A program made the translations under genes and the position numbers. From Nodosilinea sp. P-1105 (lineage in GTDB: Bacteria > Cyanobacteriota > Cyanobacteriia > Phormidesmidales > Phormidesmidaceae), in NCBI RefSeq assembly GCF_012911975.1, contig NZ_SMDQ01000008.1, positions 1-64,000 on the forward strand: a DNA stretch of 64,000 nucleotides, in the 5' to 3' direction. Below the pieces are notes generated by a model that saw only the letters and a program-made list of their open reading frames with translations, was not told the DNA's origin and did not search any database. Of the stretch, positions 8,985-17,843 are shown piece by piece. Every line of letters starts with the position of its first letter. Within the stretch, counting starts at the first letter, position 1.

Positions 8985-9524
8985 TTAGTAAGCCAGCAGA
9001 TCACCTAACACCCAACCGACCTGGTCAGTCATAGCGCCGCTGGCAGGTCTGACCTTGTACCAAACCCCATCACTCTGCCACTGCTCGGCCAAGATCAACA
9101 CCTCAGCCCCGCGGCGCAACTGATACGCCATAGCATAGTTTTGACCTGGGCCTATCCGTACGTTGGCCAAGCTGGCGTTGACTGTAGCCCGGCGGGCATT
9201 TTGGTCTTCAATCGTTACAATGGTGGCCACCCTGGACATGTTGTCGTATTGACACCGGACATTGTAAGTTTGTCCACCTCGGGTCACACTCATAATCACG
9301 TCAGCCCCGATCATCCGGCCACCGCTACCAGTTACCGAGTGGCTTTCTACCACACGATTAAAGGTGAGTCCCTGTCGTCCGGCCTGCTGTTGGCAGGTCT
9401 CTCGGGCGCGACCAAGTTGGAACTCTTCATCACCTACGTCAGTACCAGCTTGGGCTGCTGGAAGCACCGCCATACTGGCTAATGCGGAAAGAGTAATGAT
9501 CTTGCTAAATGTGCAAACACTCAC
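8985..9524 (-). CDS. Secreted SH3-like domain protein
   Basis: A signal peptide (SKIITLSALASMAVLPAAQA) is followed by a cysteine-containing domain (ETCQQQAG...YNVRCQYDN) and a C-terminal bacterial SH3 domain (residues ~110-175: VNASLANVRIGPGQNYAMAYQLRRG ending in GWVLGDLLAY). SH3 domains of this type often bind cell-wall peptides. The start is GTG at 9524, because gaggagg lies 8 nt upstream; an ATG at 9560 would put that Shine-Dalgarno inside the gene. It is divergent from the small secreted protein at 9891, which shares its N-terminal domain pattern. Function unknown. Confidence 0.8.
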   Translation of the reverse strand: MSVCTFSKIITLSALASMAVLPAAQAGTDVGDEEFQLGRARETCQQQAGRQGLTFNRVVESHSVTGSGGRMIGADVIMSVTRGGQTYNVRCQYDNMSRVATIVTIEDQNARRATVNASLANVRIGPGQNYAMAYQLRRGAEVLILAEQWQSDGVWYKVRPASGAMTDQVGWVLGDLLAY

Positions 9525-9890
9525 AGGTATCCGTTCCTCCTCATAAATAACTGAAAGCATGGTACTTCAAATACCAGCGCAGGTATAGTATCGAACAAAT
9601 ATCTGAAAATCATATGGTCAGACATGTAGAGCCAAATAAGCTCTGAAGTCACTTACTGGCCCTAGGAATAAATCAAAAGAGAAACTTAAAATCGCCTTAG
9701 ACAATCGAAGGTTTAACGATAGGATAAGGTCGATCAATCAATCATCTACCTGTACCAAGACAGCTTAGATGCTTGCGATTCGAGCCCTACCATCGTTAAT
9801 TTTGTGCGCTGACTTGAGCCATACCTCGGTACAGCGTAGTCTGTTCCCTGTCTGTGTTTAATTAATTTGACTATTTTGAGGAGAATGATT
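9525..9890. other. Intergenic region between two divergent secreted-protein genes
   Basis: This 366-bp region should hold both promoters. The only clear sites are the two Shine-Dalgarno sequences at its edges. It is more AT-rich than the flanking genes. I see no RNA gene, repeat or recognisable operator in it. Confidence 0.4.
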
Positions 9891-10241
9891 ATGAGCCCAG
9901 TAAAAGCAATGACCAAAGCTGCAGCGATCGCCGCAGTAACCGCCGCCAGTTTGCTTCCCTGGTCCACCGCCCAAGCAGAGCCCGTAGCCCATGACAACCC
10001 TAGTCTGCAAGCGTGTCAAGCTAGCCTCAAGCCCAGAGTCCAGAGAGAGTATGCCAATGTGGATCAGGTGCAGTGGCTGACAGATACCGCCACCGAGAGC
10101 TTCGTCTCCAACGCCGAAACCCGCTACCAGGGTCGTGGCCAATTTAGGCAAACCGACGGCTGGCATACGTTTAGCTATAACTGCGTGTTTAACAACCGCA
10201 CTGGCTCCATTAGCAGCCTCACCTACAGCATCATCAACTAG
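9891..10241 (+). CDS. Small secreted cysteine-pair protein of unknown function
   Basis: A 116-residue protein with a signal peptide (MSPVKAMTKAAAIAAVTAAS...AQA) and a mature part carrying two cysteines (LQACQ and SYNCVFNN), which may form one disulfide. The tail NNRTGSISSLTYSI resembles the YDNMSRVATI segment after the second cysteine in the divergent SH3 protein, so the two may share one small extracytoplasmic domain. ATG 9891 is chosen because a gaggag Shine-Dalgarno precedes it; an in-frame ATG at 9885 and the opening at 9867 lack one. No named family is recognised. Confidence 0.7.
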   Translation: MSPVKAMTKAAAIAAVTAASLLPWSTAQAEPVAHDNPSLQACQASLKPRVQREYANVDQVQWLTDTATESFVSNAETRYQGRGQFRQTDGWHTFSYNCVFNNRTGSISSLTYSIIN

Positions 10242-10380
10242 ATCGACCCTGGGGACTTGAGGTGGCGGGGAAGGTCTATATTTCAGTGTTAACTGGCCCA
10301 TTCTGTGGCACCCTGGGAAATGGTTGTCGCAACTGCACTTAACCGACTTTCTCCGCACTGGTAACCATAGAGCTACGGCT

Positions 10381-11610
10381 ATGCAAACGCTTCCTAATCC
10401 CGTCTCCCAGGGTTCATCGACCACCGACGTTGCCCCCATCGATACCACCATCCACCGCCGCCAAACTCGGCCAGTGCCAGTGGGCAATGTCACCATTGGA
10501 GGTGGCCACCCGGTGGTAGTTCAGTCGATGATTAATGAAGACACCCTGGATATTAAGGGGTCCGCTGCGGCCATTCGTCGCCTGCATGAGCTAGGCTGCG
10601 AAATTGTCCGGGTTACCGTTCCCAGCATGGCCCATGCCAAGGCCCTGGCGGACATTCGCAAAATTTTAGAAGACACCTATCAGCCCGTTCCCCTGGTGGC
10701 CGATGTGCACCACAACGGCATGAAGATCGCCCTAGAGGTGGCCAAGCATGTGGATAAAGTGCGGATTAATCCTGGCCTGTACGTGTTTGAAAAACCCCAG
10801 ACCGGCCGCACCGACTATTCCCAAAGTGAGTTTGAGGAGATTGGCGCTAAAATTCGCAGCACCCTGGAACCCCTGGTGGTATCTCTGCGGGATCAGGGCA
10901 AAGCTATGCGCATTGGCGTCAACCACGGCTCTTTGGCCGAACGGATGCTGTTTACCTACGGCGATACCCCCGAAGGCATGGTGGAGTCGGCCCTGGAATT
11001 TATCCGCATTTGCGAATCCCTAGACTTTCGCAATCTGGTGATTTCGTTGAAAGCCTCTCGGGTGCCGGTGATGATTGCCGCCTATCGGCTGATGGTGCAG
11101 CGGATGGATCAACTGGGCATGGACTACCCCCTGCACCTGGGGGTGACCGAAGCTGGCGACGGCGAGTATGGCCGGATTAAATCCACTGCAGGCATTGGTA
11201 CCTTGCTAGCCCAGGGCATTGGCGACACGATCCGGGTTTCCCTGACCGAGGCCCCAGAGAAAGAAATCCCCGTGTGCTACAGCATTTTGCAGGCCCTGGG
11301 TCTACGCAAAACCATGGTGGAATATGTGGCCTGTCCCTCCTGTGGCCGCACCCTGTTTAACCTGGAGGACGTGCTGCACGAAGTGCGGGAAGCGACAAAG
11401 CATCTGACCGGGCTAGACATCGCGGTGATGGGCTGCATCGTCAATGGGCCGGGGGAAATGGCCGATGCCGACTACGGCTATGTGGGTAAGACGCCGGGCT
11501 ATATCTCCCTCTACCGGGGCCGGGAAGAAATTAAAAAAGTGCCGGAAGCCAACGGAGTTGAAGAACTGATCAACCTGATCAAAGCCGATGATCGCTGGGT
11601 GGATCCCTAA
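10381..11610 (+). CDS. ispG: 4-hydroxy-3-methylbut-2-en-1-yl diphosphate synthase (ferredoxin)
   Basis: A 409-residue IspG/GcpE of the MEP isoprenoid pathway; it reductively opens MEcPP to HMBPP using a [4Fe-4S] cluster. The TIM-barrel start is [17 protein letters not shown]. The C-terminal cluster-binding cysteines are visible in CPSCGR and in [11 protein letters not shown], with the usual spacing. Met at 10381 (MQTLPNPV) fits the family; an in-frame TTG at 10324 would add 19 unrelated residues. In cyanobacteria the electron donor is ferredoxin. The gene stands alone. Confidence 0.95.
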   Translation: MQTLPNPVSQGSSTTDVAPIDTTIHRRQTRPVPVGNVTIGGGHPVVVQSMINEDTLDIKGSAAAIRRLHELGCEIVRVTVPSMAHAKALADIRKILEDTYQPVPLVADVHHNGMKIALEVAKHVDKVRINPGLYVFEKPQTGRTDYSQSEFEEIGAKIRSTLEPLVVSLRDQGKAMRIGVNHGSLAERMLFTYGDTPEGMVESALEFIRICESLDFRNLVISLKASRVPVMIAAYRLMVQRMDQLGMDYPLHLGVTEAGDGEYGRIKSTAGIGTLLAQGIGDTIRVSLTEAPEKEIPVCYSILQALGLRKTMVEYVACPSCGRTLFNLEDVLHEVREATKHLTGLDIAVMGCIVNGPGEMADADYGYVGKTPGYISLYRGREEIKKVPEANGVEELINLIKADDRWVDP

Positions 11611-11703
11611 AGGCCGCCCCAGGTCACCCGCCTGATAGGGGATGCTACTCCCCAAAGGCCCGCGATAGGATCATCCTAGATGACATCCCTACAGGAGGTT
11701 TCC

Positions 11704-12375
11704 ATGACCCAGTCCAAGCGTTCCTGGGACTTCGGTCGCTTTGTTCAAACCCTGGATTTTTTCGACTCTATTCCAGTTGTTAGTTGGGTACAAGCTATGA
11801 TGTCTGGTTCCCAGGCCCCTCAGCCTCCCCAGGTACAAGATGGCGTGCTGTTTGACTTTAGCCAGGCCGACCCTGAGCAGGTGGCAATTTGGGGTGCTCT
11901 TGATGACGTGGTCATGGGGGGGGTGAGTGACAGTGGCTTCCAGGCCGGGGACGGGGCTGCCCGGTTCACGGGGACAGTCTCCACTGAAAATTCTGGCGGT
12001 TTTGCCTCGATCCGCACCCGCAACTTTGACCCACCCCTGAACCTAGCCACCTACCGGGGTATCGAACTGCGGGTGCAGGGGGATGGTCAGCGGTATAAGT
12101 TCTTTCTGCGCGATCGCGATGGCTGGGATGCGATCGCCTATGGTTATTCCTTTGACACCACCCCTAATGAGTGGGTCACGGTGCAGATTCCGTTCACCGA
12201 GTTAACGCCAGTCTTTCGGGCCAAGACCCAGCCGGAGGCTCAACCTTTGGACCCTGGTAATATTCGCTCGTTGCAGCTGATGCTCAGCAAGTTTGAGTAT
12301 GACAAAGCCCTGAATCCCCACTTTACCCCTGGCCCGTTTTGCCTGGTGGTGCAGACGATTGCGGCCTTTCGCTAG
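11704..12375 (+). CDS. CIA30 family protein
   Basis: About 223 residues. The domain (roughly 45-220) matches the CIA30 family (complex I intermediate-associated protein 30 fold, galactose-binding-like): LDDVVMGGVSDSGF, FTGTVSTENSGGFASIRT, then GIELRVQGDGQRYKFFLRD and LQLMLSKFEYD. Plant and cyanobacterial relatives are linked to assembly or stability of photosynthetic or respiratory complexes, but the molecular role is unclear. ATG 11704 is preceded by aggagg at 11693-11698; an in-frame ATG at 11680 would place this signal inside the coding region. Confidence 0.82.
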   Translation: MTQSKRSWDFGRFVQTLDFFDSIPVVSWVQAMMSGSQAPQPPQVQDGVLFDFSQADPEQVAIWGALDDVVMGGVSDSGFQAGDGAARFTGTVSTENSGGFASIRTRNFDPPLNLATYRGIELRVQGDGQRYKFFLRDRDGWDAIAYGYSFDTTPNEWVTVQIPFTELTPVFRAKTQPEAQPLDPGNIRSLQLMLSKFEYDKALNPHFTPGPFCLVVQTIAAFR

Positions 12376-12390
12376 AGAGGTAGATGGGTG

Positions 12391-12516
12391 GATGGGTGGT
12401 AGACGCGGAGCGGCTTCCCGCAGGGTAGGGTGGATGGGTGGTAGACGCGGAGCGGCTTCCCGCAGGGTAGGGTGGATGGGTGGTAGACGCGGAGCGGCTT
12501 CCCGCAGGGTAGGGTG
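12391..12516. repeat. Three tandem copies of a 42-bp repeat
   Basis: The unit contains gatgggtggtagacgcggag then cggcttcccgcagggtaggg. Copies are exactly 42 bp apart (agacgcggag at 12401, 12443 and 12485). It is followed by g/a-rich simple sequence (gaaggtgggg repeats) to about 12585. Because 42 is a multiple of three, the array is open in one frame, but this low-complexity reading (repeating RRGAASRRVGWMGG) has no support as a protein. A single copy of the core is at 26435-26462. Confidence 0.85.
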
Positions 12517-13240
12517 GATGGGTGGATGGGTAGAAGAGGTGGGGAAGGTGGGGAAGGTGGGGGAGATGGGGAAGGTGGGAGAATTTTGAATTGTGTAGGG
12601 CTTTGACCTTCCTGAAGGGGATTTTGAATGCGTAACGTAGATCAGGCGGTTTAGGAATAAAGTATAGTCCGTACGTAGCAGCGGAACGAATGTTAGACAG
12701 TTTTCGTTCTTCTCTTTTCTTTTTTCGTTCTTTAGAAGATCCGTAGGGGCGGACCTATGTGTCCGCCCTTGAGGGGAATGGGGAAGGTGGGGTGTCGATG
12801 CGATCGCGGCTTCCCGCAGGGTGGGGGAGAGGATTCTGGGTTGGCGGCTTACGGTACAAGGTACACGGTACGTCCCCTCCTGGAAGGCCTGTGCTGTATA
12901 GCCTGCGGCATGGCTTCGCTAGCGCGTAGCGGCCCCGGAGGGGCAACTTGCCGAAGTAGGCAGGGGTGGGTTAACCTCACGGCTTGCCGTACACCCGCAA
13001 CCCGAAACCCAAAACCCCTACAACTTCTGAGATTATTTGTTGCAAAACTTAAAGTGCTGTCAGATCTCCCAAAAGCCCTGATAAACTAGCACTCAGCGAT
13101 TTGAATAACCTCTCCAGATTCTGCCTTGAGCAGATAGGGCCTAGGCCCGAGGCTTTATGGCTCATAGTCCTGTGTGAATGGCTTATAGCCGTGTGTAATA
13201 GGACTAGACACATCTAAATCAACCGCGCAATCACGAACTC
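12517..13240. other. Repeat-rich intergenic region upstream of acsF
   Basis: No gene is credible here. It holds a gtaggggcggacctatgtgt repeat (12744-12771), a reversed copy of the repeat carrying gcggcatggcttcgctagcg (about 12880-12975; forward copies at 36614-36712 and 57972-58163), and a 21-bp imperfect tandem just before acsF (about 13157-13198: atggctcatagtcctgtgtg then atggcttatagccgtgtgta). The last lies within 45-85 bp of the acsF start and could include promoter elements. Confidence 0.6.
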
Positions 13241-14317
13241 ATGGTAGATTCCCTTAAAAAGCCTGAATTTCAAGAAATCCGACCGGGGGTGAAAACTCCA
13301 GCTAAAGACACCATTCTGACGCCTCGGTTTTACACCACCGACTTCGACGAGATGGCCGCTATGGACATCTCCATCAACGAAGATGAGTTGATGGCCATTC
13401 TAGAAGAATTCCGGGCTGACTATAACCGCCATCACTTTGTGCGGGATGAGTCCTTTGATCAGTCCTGGGACAGCATGAGTGGTGAGACCCGTCGCCTGTT
13501 TGTGGAGTTTCTAGAGCGCTCTTGTACAGCCGAGTTTTCTGGGTTCTTACTCTATAAAGAGCTGGGTCGGCGGCTTAAGGGCAAAAGCCCGGTGCTGGCC
13601 GAGTGCTTTAATCTCATGTCCCGAGATGAAGCCCGCCATGCTGGCTTCCTCAACAAGGCCATGTCAGACTTCAACTTGCAGCTTGATCTGGGCTTTTTGA
13701 CCAAGAGCAAAAAGTACACCTTCTTCAAGCCCAAATTCATCTTCTACGCCACCTACCTGTCCGAAAAAATCGGTTACTGGCGCTATATCACCATCTATCG
13801 TCACCTCGAATCTCATCCAGAAAACGAGATTTATCCCATCTTCCGATTCTTTGAAAACTGGTGCCAGGATGAAAACCGCCACGGCGATTTCTTCTCGGCC
13901 TTGATGAAAGCTCAGCCTGAGATCCTGAATGATTGGAAGGCCAAGCTGTGGTGCCGGTTCTTCCTGCTGTCGGTGTTTGCCACCATGTACTTGAATGACC
14001 TACAGCGGAGTGGTTTCTATGCCTCTTTGGGGCTCAATGCTCGGGACTATGACATCCATGTGATTGAAAAAACCAATGAAACCGCTGGACGAGTCTTTCC
14101 AGTGATTTTGAACGTCGATCACCCCGACTTCTTTAAGGGCTTGGATGTGGCTGCCGCTGCTAATGCCAAGATGGCCGCTGTGGCTGAGTCTAACCAACCC
14201 AAGGTTATACAGCAGTTGCGGAAGCTGCCCCATGTGGCCGCCATCGGCTGGCAGATGGTGAAGCTTTATTTCATGAAGCCCATCGATATGACCACCGCCC
14301 ATGGCCAGGTTCGCTAG
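13241..14317 (+). CDS. acsF: Mg-protoporphyrin IX monomethyl ester (oxidative) cyclase
   Basis: A 358-residue aerobic cyclase (AcsF/ChlA/CHL27), a diiron enzyme forming the fifth ring of chlorophyll. Diiron ligands are visible in the two ferritin-like repeats: [14 protein letters not shown] with [10 protein letters not shown], and [15 protein letters not shown]. Length and ends ([14 protein letters not shown] near the start, YFMKPIDM near the end) match the cyanobacterial family. The ATG at 13241 gives the usual N-terminus [11 protein letters not shown] strong intrinsic terminator lies 55 bp downstream, suggesting monocistronic transcription. Confidence 0.96.
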   Translation: MVDSLKKPEFQEIRPGVKTPAKDTILTPRFYTTDFDEMAAMDISINEDELMAILEEFRADYNRHHFVRDESFDQSWDSMSGETRRLFVEFLERSCTAEFSGFLLYKELGRRLKGKSPVLAECFNLMSRDEARHAGFLNKAMSDFNLQLDLGFLTKSKKYTFFKPKFIFYATYLSEKIGYWRYITIYRHLESHPENEIYPIFRFFENWCQDENRHGDFFSALMKAQPEILNDWKAKLWCRFFLLSVFATMYLNDLQRSGFYASLGLNARDYDIHVIEKTNETAGRVFPVILNVDHPDFFKGLDVAAAANAKMAAVAESNQPKVIQQLRKLPHVAAIGWQMVKLYFMKPIDMTTAHGQVR

Positions 14318-14372
14318 GTAAGTCGCCTGCCCTGCCAAGCGTTGATTTAAGTGCTATCCTCGTTTCCCCCAG

Positions 14373-14404
14373 CGGCTTTGTTCTTTGAGCAAAGCCGTTT
14401 TTTT
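14373..14404 (+). terminator. Intrinsic terminator of acsF
   Basis: Stem cggctttg/caaagccg (14373-14380 with 14390-14397), a 9-nt loop and a run of seven T. It lies 55 bp after the acsF stop. It also shows that the next gene cannot start at the in-frame GTG at 14351, because that start would read through this hairpin. Confidence 0.9.
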
Positions 14405-14419
14405 CAAACTGTTCGAGTT

Positions 14420-15604
14420 ATGGATGGTAATGTGCTGAACCCACTGCATTGGCTGGTGCTTCCCCTGGCCGACAACGGCTTGGGCCAGGGCGATCGCGTC
14501 TTTGGGCTCAAGCTCTGGTTGGCCACAATTTTGGTTGTGGGCCTGCCCCTGGGGCCGCAGCCAGGGCTGGCCCAGGACATAGCTCCTCAGGACATAGCTC
14601 CTCAGGACACCATGGCCCAGAATACCCAGGCCCCGACTTTCTGGAGTCAAGCCTTTACCGTGGACCCCTCCCCTGCCCTGGAGGGGCTGACGTTTGATCA
14701 CCCGCCGCTGCAACGCTCCCAGGTCGATTTTTTTGTTGCCGAGTCTCCACCGTTTGATCATGCCCTAACCACCTCCCCCCCTGAACGACTCCAGACCCAG
14801 GGTTGTTCCCTTGTTGAAAAGGAATATGGCCTGTACGGATTTTGGCCCCCAAACCCCCAACTTTGGGGGCTTCAGATCCCCCCAGAATTGGGGGGCGGGG
14901 GGGCAAAGTCGCACCGTGGGCTTTTCTCCCATGACCATGAAACAGCCCCCCCTGAACAACTCCAGACGGGAGGGCATCAACCCGCGATCGCCCAGCAGTC
15001 AGCCCCAGACCTCGATCTCGACCCCGCCATCATTGAGGGCAGTCCTGTGCTGCAGCGGTGGTTACAGGGGCCGCCAGACATTACCCATGAGATTCGGCAC
15101 CAGCCCAGCTTTCGGCCCCGATTGCGGGTTGGCTATGCCCACTTCCCATCTACGGATGGCATTGGCGGCATTGCCCTGGGGGTTGACGATCTGTTTGTAT
15201 GGCCCGGCACAGGGCTAACCCTCAGCGGCAGCTACAGTCGCGGTGGGGGCGGACGGCGGCAAGACTACGGCGCTGAAGCCCGATATTACCTGCTACCCCT
15301 GGGGGGCTATGTCAACCTGGCTCCAACGGTGGGCTACCGTGCTCTCACCACCCCGGCCTACAACACCGACGGCATCAGCCTGGGGCTACGCCTGATGCTG
15401 GTACCCTCCCGGGGCGGGGCAGCGGACTTAGCCATTAGCCACCAGTGGGTTGCCGTCGGCGGCGATCGCGAAGTAGGCGTCACCCAATTTAGCTTGGGCT
15501 ATGCGGTCACCCGCCAACTGCGCCTGGGCACCGACCTGCAGTTCCAAAACTCCCAGTTCGGCCAGGATAGCCGCCTGGGCCTCTCCTTAGAGTGGCTGCT
15601 GTGA
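14420..15604 (+). CDS. Secreted/outer-membrane beta-barrel-like protein with in-frame MITE insertion
   Basis: About 394 residues. A hydrophobic N-terminus (LWLATILVVGLPLG) with a possible cleavage site (GLAQD) is followed by a low-complexity linker with a direct repeat (DIAPQDIAPQD). The C-terminal 160 residues have alternating, Gly/aromatic-rich strands (RLRVGYAHF, LTLSGSYSRGGG, LGLRLMLVPS, LGLSLEWLL), suggesting a small outer-membrane barrel; no named family is recognised. Residues ~127-183 are encoded by a 153-bp mobile element plus its 18-bp duplication (171 bp, exactly 57 codons). ATG 14420 follows the acsF terminator. The stop lies within the first of four 21-bp tandem repeats. Confidence 0.65.
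   Translation: MDGNVLNPLHWLVLPLADNGLGQGDRVFGLKLWLATILVVGLPLGPQPGLAQDIAPQDIAPQDTMAQNTQAPTFWSQAFTVDPSPALEGLTFDHPPLQRSQVDFFVAESPPFDHALTTSPPERLQTQGCSLVEKEYGLYGFWPPNPQLWGLQIPPELGGGGAKSHRGLFSHDHETAPPEQLQTGGHQPAIAQQSAPDLDLDPAIIEGSPVLQRWLQGPPDITHEIRHQPSFRPRLRVGYAHFPSTDGIGGIALGVDDLFVWPGTGLTLSGSYSRGGGGRRQDYGAEARYYLLPLGGYVNLAPTVGYRALTTPAYNTDGISLGLRLMLVPSRGGAADLAISHQWVAVGGDREVGVTQFSLGYAVTRQLRLGTDLQFQNSQFGQDSRLGLSLEWLL
14780..14968. mobile_element. MITE-like element, copy 1, with 18-bp flanking direct repeat
   Basis: The element proper spans 14798-14950 (153 bp). The left end is cagggttgttcccttgttg, and the right end reads as its imperfect inverse (…accatgaaacagcccc). It is flanked by cctgaacgactccagacc (14780-14797) and cctgaacaactccagacg (14951-14968), 16 of 18 identical, interpreted as a target-site duplication. 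It is internally rich in short C-run/G-run inverted repeats. No transposase is encoded. The second copy, in opposite orientation, is at 32662-32850. Confidence 0.75.
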
Positions 15605-15673
15605 TTTACAGAGTGGCTGTTGTGACTTACAGAGTGGCTGTTGTGACTTACAGAGTGGCTGCTGTAATCTATC
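15590..15673. repeat. Four tandem copies of a 21-bp repeat across a stop codon
   Basis: The unit gagtggctgYtgtgaYttaca begins at 15590, 15611, 15632 and 15653 with few changes; the fourth copy is most diverged. The first copy carries the last codons and TGA of the outer-membrane-like protein; the last runs to within a few bases of the aroG-type gene end. Confidence 0.85.
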
Positions 15674-16739
15674 CCAAACTTGCCGCCTGCAGGGAGGGTT
15701 CTACGGCACTGGCCAGCTGGCGGAGGAGTTGGGCGGTGGTGTCAAAGTCCACACAGGCGTCGGTAATGCTTTGGCCGTAGGCCAGATCCCGCAAGTCTTT
15801 AGGAATGGACTGATTACCGGCCTTCAGGTGGCTTTCAATCATCACCCCCAGAATATGACGAGCACCACTCTGTACCTGGGTGGCCACATCGTCTAGCACC
15901 GTCACCTGACGGTTGTGGTCTTTGTTGGCATTGGCATGGCTACAATCCACCATCATCCGTGGATTCAGGTTGAGCTTCGCCATTTCTTCCGCGGCTTTGG
16001 CCACGTGGTCTTGGCTAAAGTTAGGGCCGCCTTTACCCCCCCGCAGCACCAGATGGCAGTCGGGGTTACCGGTGGTCGTGACAATACTGGCCAGACCATG
16101 CTGGTTAATGCCCAGGAAATGGTGGGGTTGACTGGCGGCCAGCATTGCATTCATCGCCGCTTGCAGGCTACCGTCTGTGCTGTTTTTAAAGCCAATGGGC
16201 ATAGATAGCCCTGAAGCCATTTCCCGGTGGGTCTGGCTTTCGGTGGTGCGGGCCCCAATCGCGGTCCAGGCAATCACGTCGGCAATGTACTGGGGAGTGA
16301 CTGGATCCAACAGTTCAGTGGCAGCGGGCAGCCCCAGATGGGCTAAATCCAACAACAGCTTACGGGCCAGGCGCAGCCCAGTGTTGATGTCGTAGCTACC
16401 ATCCAGGTGGGGATCATTGATCAGCCCCTTCCAACCCACATTGGTGCGAGGCTTTTCAAAGTAAACCCGCATCAGAATTTCCAGTTGGCCCGACAGCTCA
16501 TGGCGCAGATTGGCCAACTTTTGACCGTACTCGTAGGCAGCATCAACGTCATGCACCGAGCAGGGGCCGACGATCACCAGCAGGCGGCGATCTTCGTTGT
16601 AGAGAATGTGACGAATGCGATCGCGGGCTTCGGCCACCAGGGCGGCGGCCTCCGAGGTCATGGGGAACTCGTGGTGCAGCAGGGCCGGACTGACCAAAGG
16701 ACGGGTCTCGACAACGTGAAGATCTTGAGTTTGATACAT
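15669..16739 (-). CDS. 3-deoxy-7-phosphoheptulonate synthase (class I, AroG/F/H type)
   Basis: A 356-residue DAHP synthase, the first enzyme of the shikimate pathway, condensing PEP and erythrose-4-phosphate. Visible signatures are VGPCSVHD, RVYFEKPRTNVGWKGL, GARTTESQTHRE, GFKNSTDG, LRGGKGGPNF and VDCSHANANKDH, which hold the PEP/E4P and metal-binding residues. Full length for the type I-alpha family. Which aromatic amino acid inhibits it cannot be read with confidence. The start MYQTQDLHVV is the only reasonable ATG. It is convergent with the outer-membrane-like gene. Confidence 0.94.
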   Translation of the reverse strand: MYQTQDLHVVETRPLVSPALLHHEFPMTSEAAALVAEARDRIRHILYNEDRRLLVIVGPCSVHDVDAAYEYGQKLANLRHELSGQLEILMRVYFEKPRTNVGWKGLINDPHLDGSYDINTGLRLARKLLLDLAHLGLPAATELLDPVTPQYIADVIAWTAIGARTTESQTHREMASGLSMPIGFKNSTDGSLQAAMNAMLAASQPHHFLGINQHGLASIVTTTGNPDCHLVLRGGKGGPNFSQDHVAKAAEEMAKLNLNPRMMVDCSHANANKDHNRQVTVLDDVATQVQSGARHILGVMIESHLKAGNQSIPKDLRDLAYGQSITDACVDFDTTAQLLRQLASAVEPSLQAASLG

Positions 16740-16814
16740 GAACTTGACTCAGTAGCGTGCGATGCAGGGAAACAGCCTATTCAAAATGGTAACTTACCTT
16801 ACCCATTGTACCGG

Positions 16815-17294
16815 TCAGGGTTGCCCCACCAGGGCATCTGCAGGCTGGCCCAGGGCGGGTAGCATTTCTACCTCGGCGTTGTTGTAAAGCACCATCGTGG
16901 TGGACGAGTTTTCTTCAAACCCAATGCGCTGGTAAAAGCCTTGCTGGTGGGTGGTCATCAGGTAAACCCGCTCCACCCGACTCATGTGGGGATGACTCAC
17001 CAAGGTTTCTACCATTTTGCGCCCCAAACCACCCCCCTGGTAGGTGGGATCAATCACCACATCCCAAATGGTGGCTCGAAACACACCATCAGAGGTGGCC
17101 CGGGCAAAACCAATCATCAGTTCCCCATCCCAGGCAGTGACGATGGGGTAGCTGTGGGCGATCGCCACCGCCATGTCCTGTTCAGAGCGATCCTGAGCCC
17201 AAAAGGCAGCGGCACGAAACAGATGAATCACCTGGGCCAGATCAGACGGGGAAAATTGCTCGGCATATTTGAACTGAATGGTACTGCAATCCAT
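16815..17294 (-). CDS. GNAT family N-acetyltransferase
   Basis: About 159 residues with a GNAT fold: a VVIDPTYQGGGLGRKMVETL acetyl-CoA-binding motif A (Q/RxxGxG/A) and a following GFYQRIGFEE segment. It resembles the small cyanobacterial/plastid GNATs related to NSI (nuclear shuttle interacting) acetyltransferases. The substrate could be a protein N-terminus or lysine, or a small amine; the sequence does not decide. ATG 17294 (MDCSTIQFKY) suits the family better than the in-frame start at 17318. It lies 75 bp upstream of the DAHP synthase gene on the same strand, so co-transcription is possible. Confidence 0.8.
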   Translation of the reverse strand: MDCSTIQFKYAEQFSPSDLAQVIHLFRAAAFWAQDRSEQDMAVAIAHSYPIVTAWDGELMIGFARATSDGVFRATIWDVVIDPTYQGGGLGRKMVETLVSHPHMSRVERVYLMTTHQQGFYQRIGFEENSSTTMVLYNNAEVEMLPALGQPADALVGQP

Positions 17295-17588
17295 CAGAAA
17301 CCTATGGCTTCCCGACAAGGGCTATGGGTGAATAGGGCTAAAACAAATCTAAATCCAGACCTGGAATTCTGCTTGTGGGAAAGCGCCAGATTCCAAGCTG
17401 GACTCGGTACAAGACCTGGACAGGTAAACCTGGAATACGCTATCGAGGTAGAGATAAACAACACAGGCTAACGGGCAATGACCAGGCTGTCAAAATTGAA
17501 CCTTTCCCCAAACAGAATAAACAGTTTTTCTGAAATGTGCGATACCAAAACGGAATTTTCCCTGACATTGCCAAGAAACTCTGACATT

Positions 17589-17699
17589 CACTAGAACGCC
17601 GGTACAGATCCCAGGGTTCTGCCCTCGGATACCCCAAAACTCCTGGCTAACTAGCTCAAGAACCCTGGGATCTTGACGTACTGTACCGATGCTCTAGTG
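17589..17699. mobile_element. 111-bp inverted-repeat element (MITE-like)
   Basis: The ends read cactagaacgccggtacag at the left and, inverted, cactagagcatcggtacag at the right. Inside them a second inverted pair, atcccagggttct/agaaccctgggat, gives a nearly continuous hairpin with an unpaired 9-nt block on one side. No coding capacity. The neighbouring sequence (17295-17843) otherwise holds only the short dispersed repeat at 17743-17768 and ccacctg-type simple repeats near 17775-17800. Confidence 0.6.
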
Positions 17700-17843
17700 C
17701 CCGGCGGCATAATCGGCCAACCCGTCCTGTTACCTATTTAACCCACCCCTACCCCTCCCAGGAGGGGATGCCGACACCTGCCACCTGCCACCTGCCACCA
17801 CTAGGGTCTGGCAGAATTCGCAGATTACCTCTAAACCCTTGGG

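Noticed and set aside
12359-12589. Open frame of 76 codons across the 42-bp repeat
   Set aside because: It merely reads through the tandem repeat and low-complexity sequence.
12757-13089. 110-codon frame upstream of acsF
   Set aside because: It consists of translated dispersed repeats with no family signature or ribosome-binding site.
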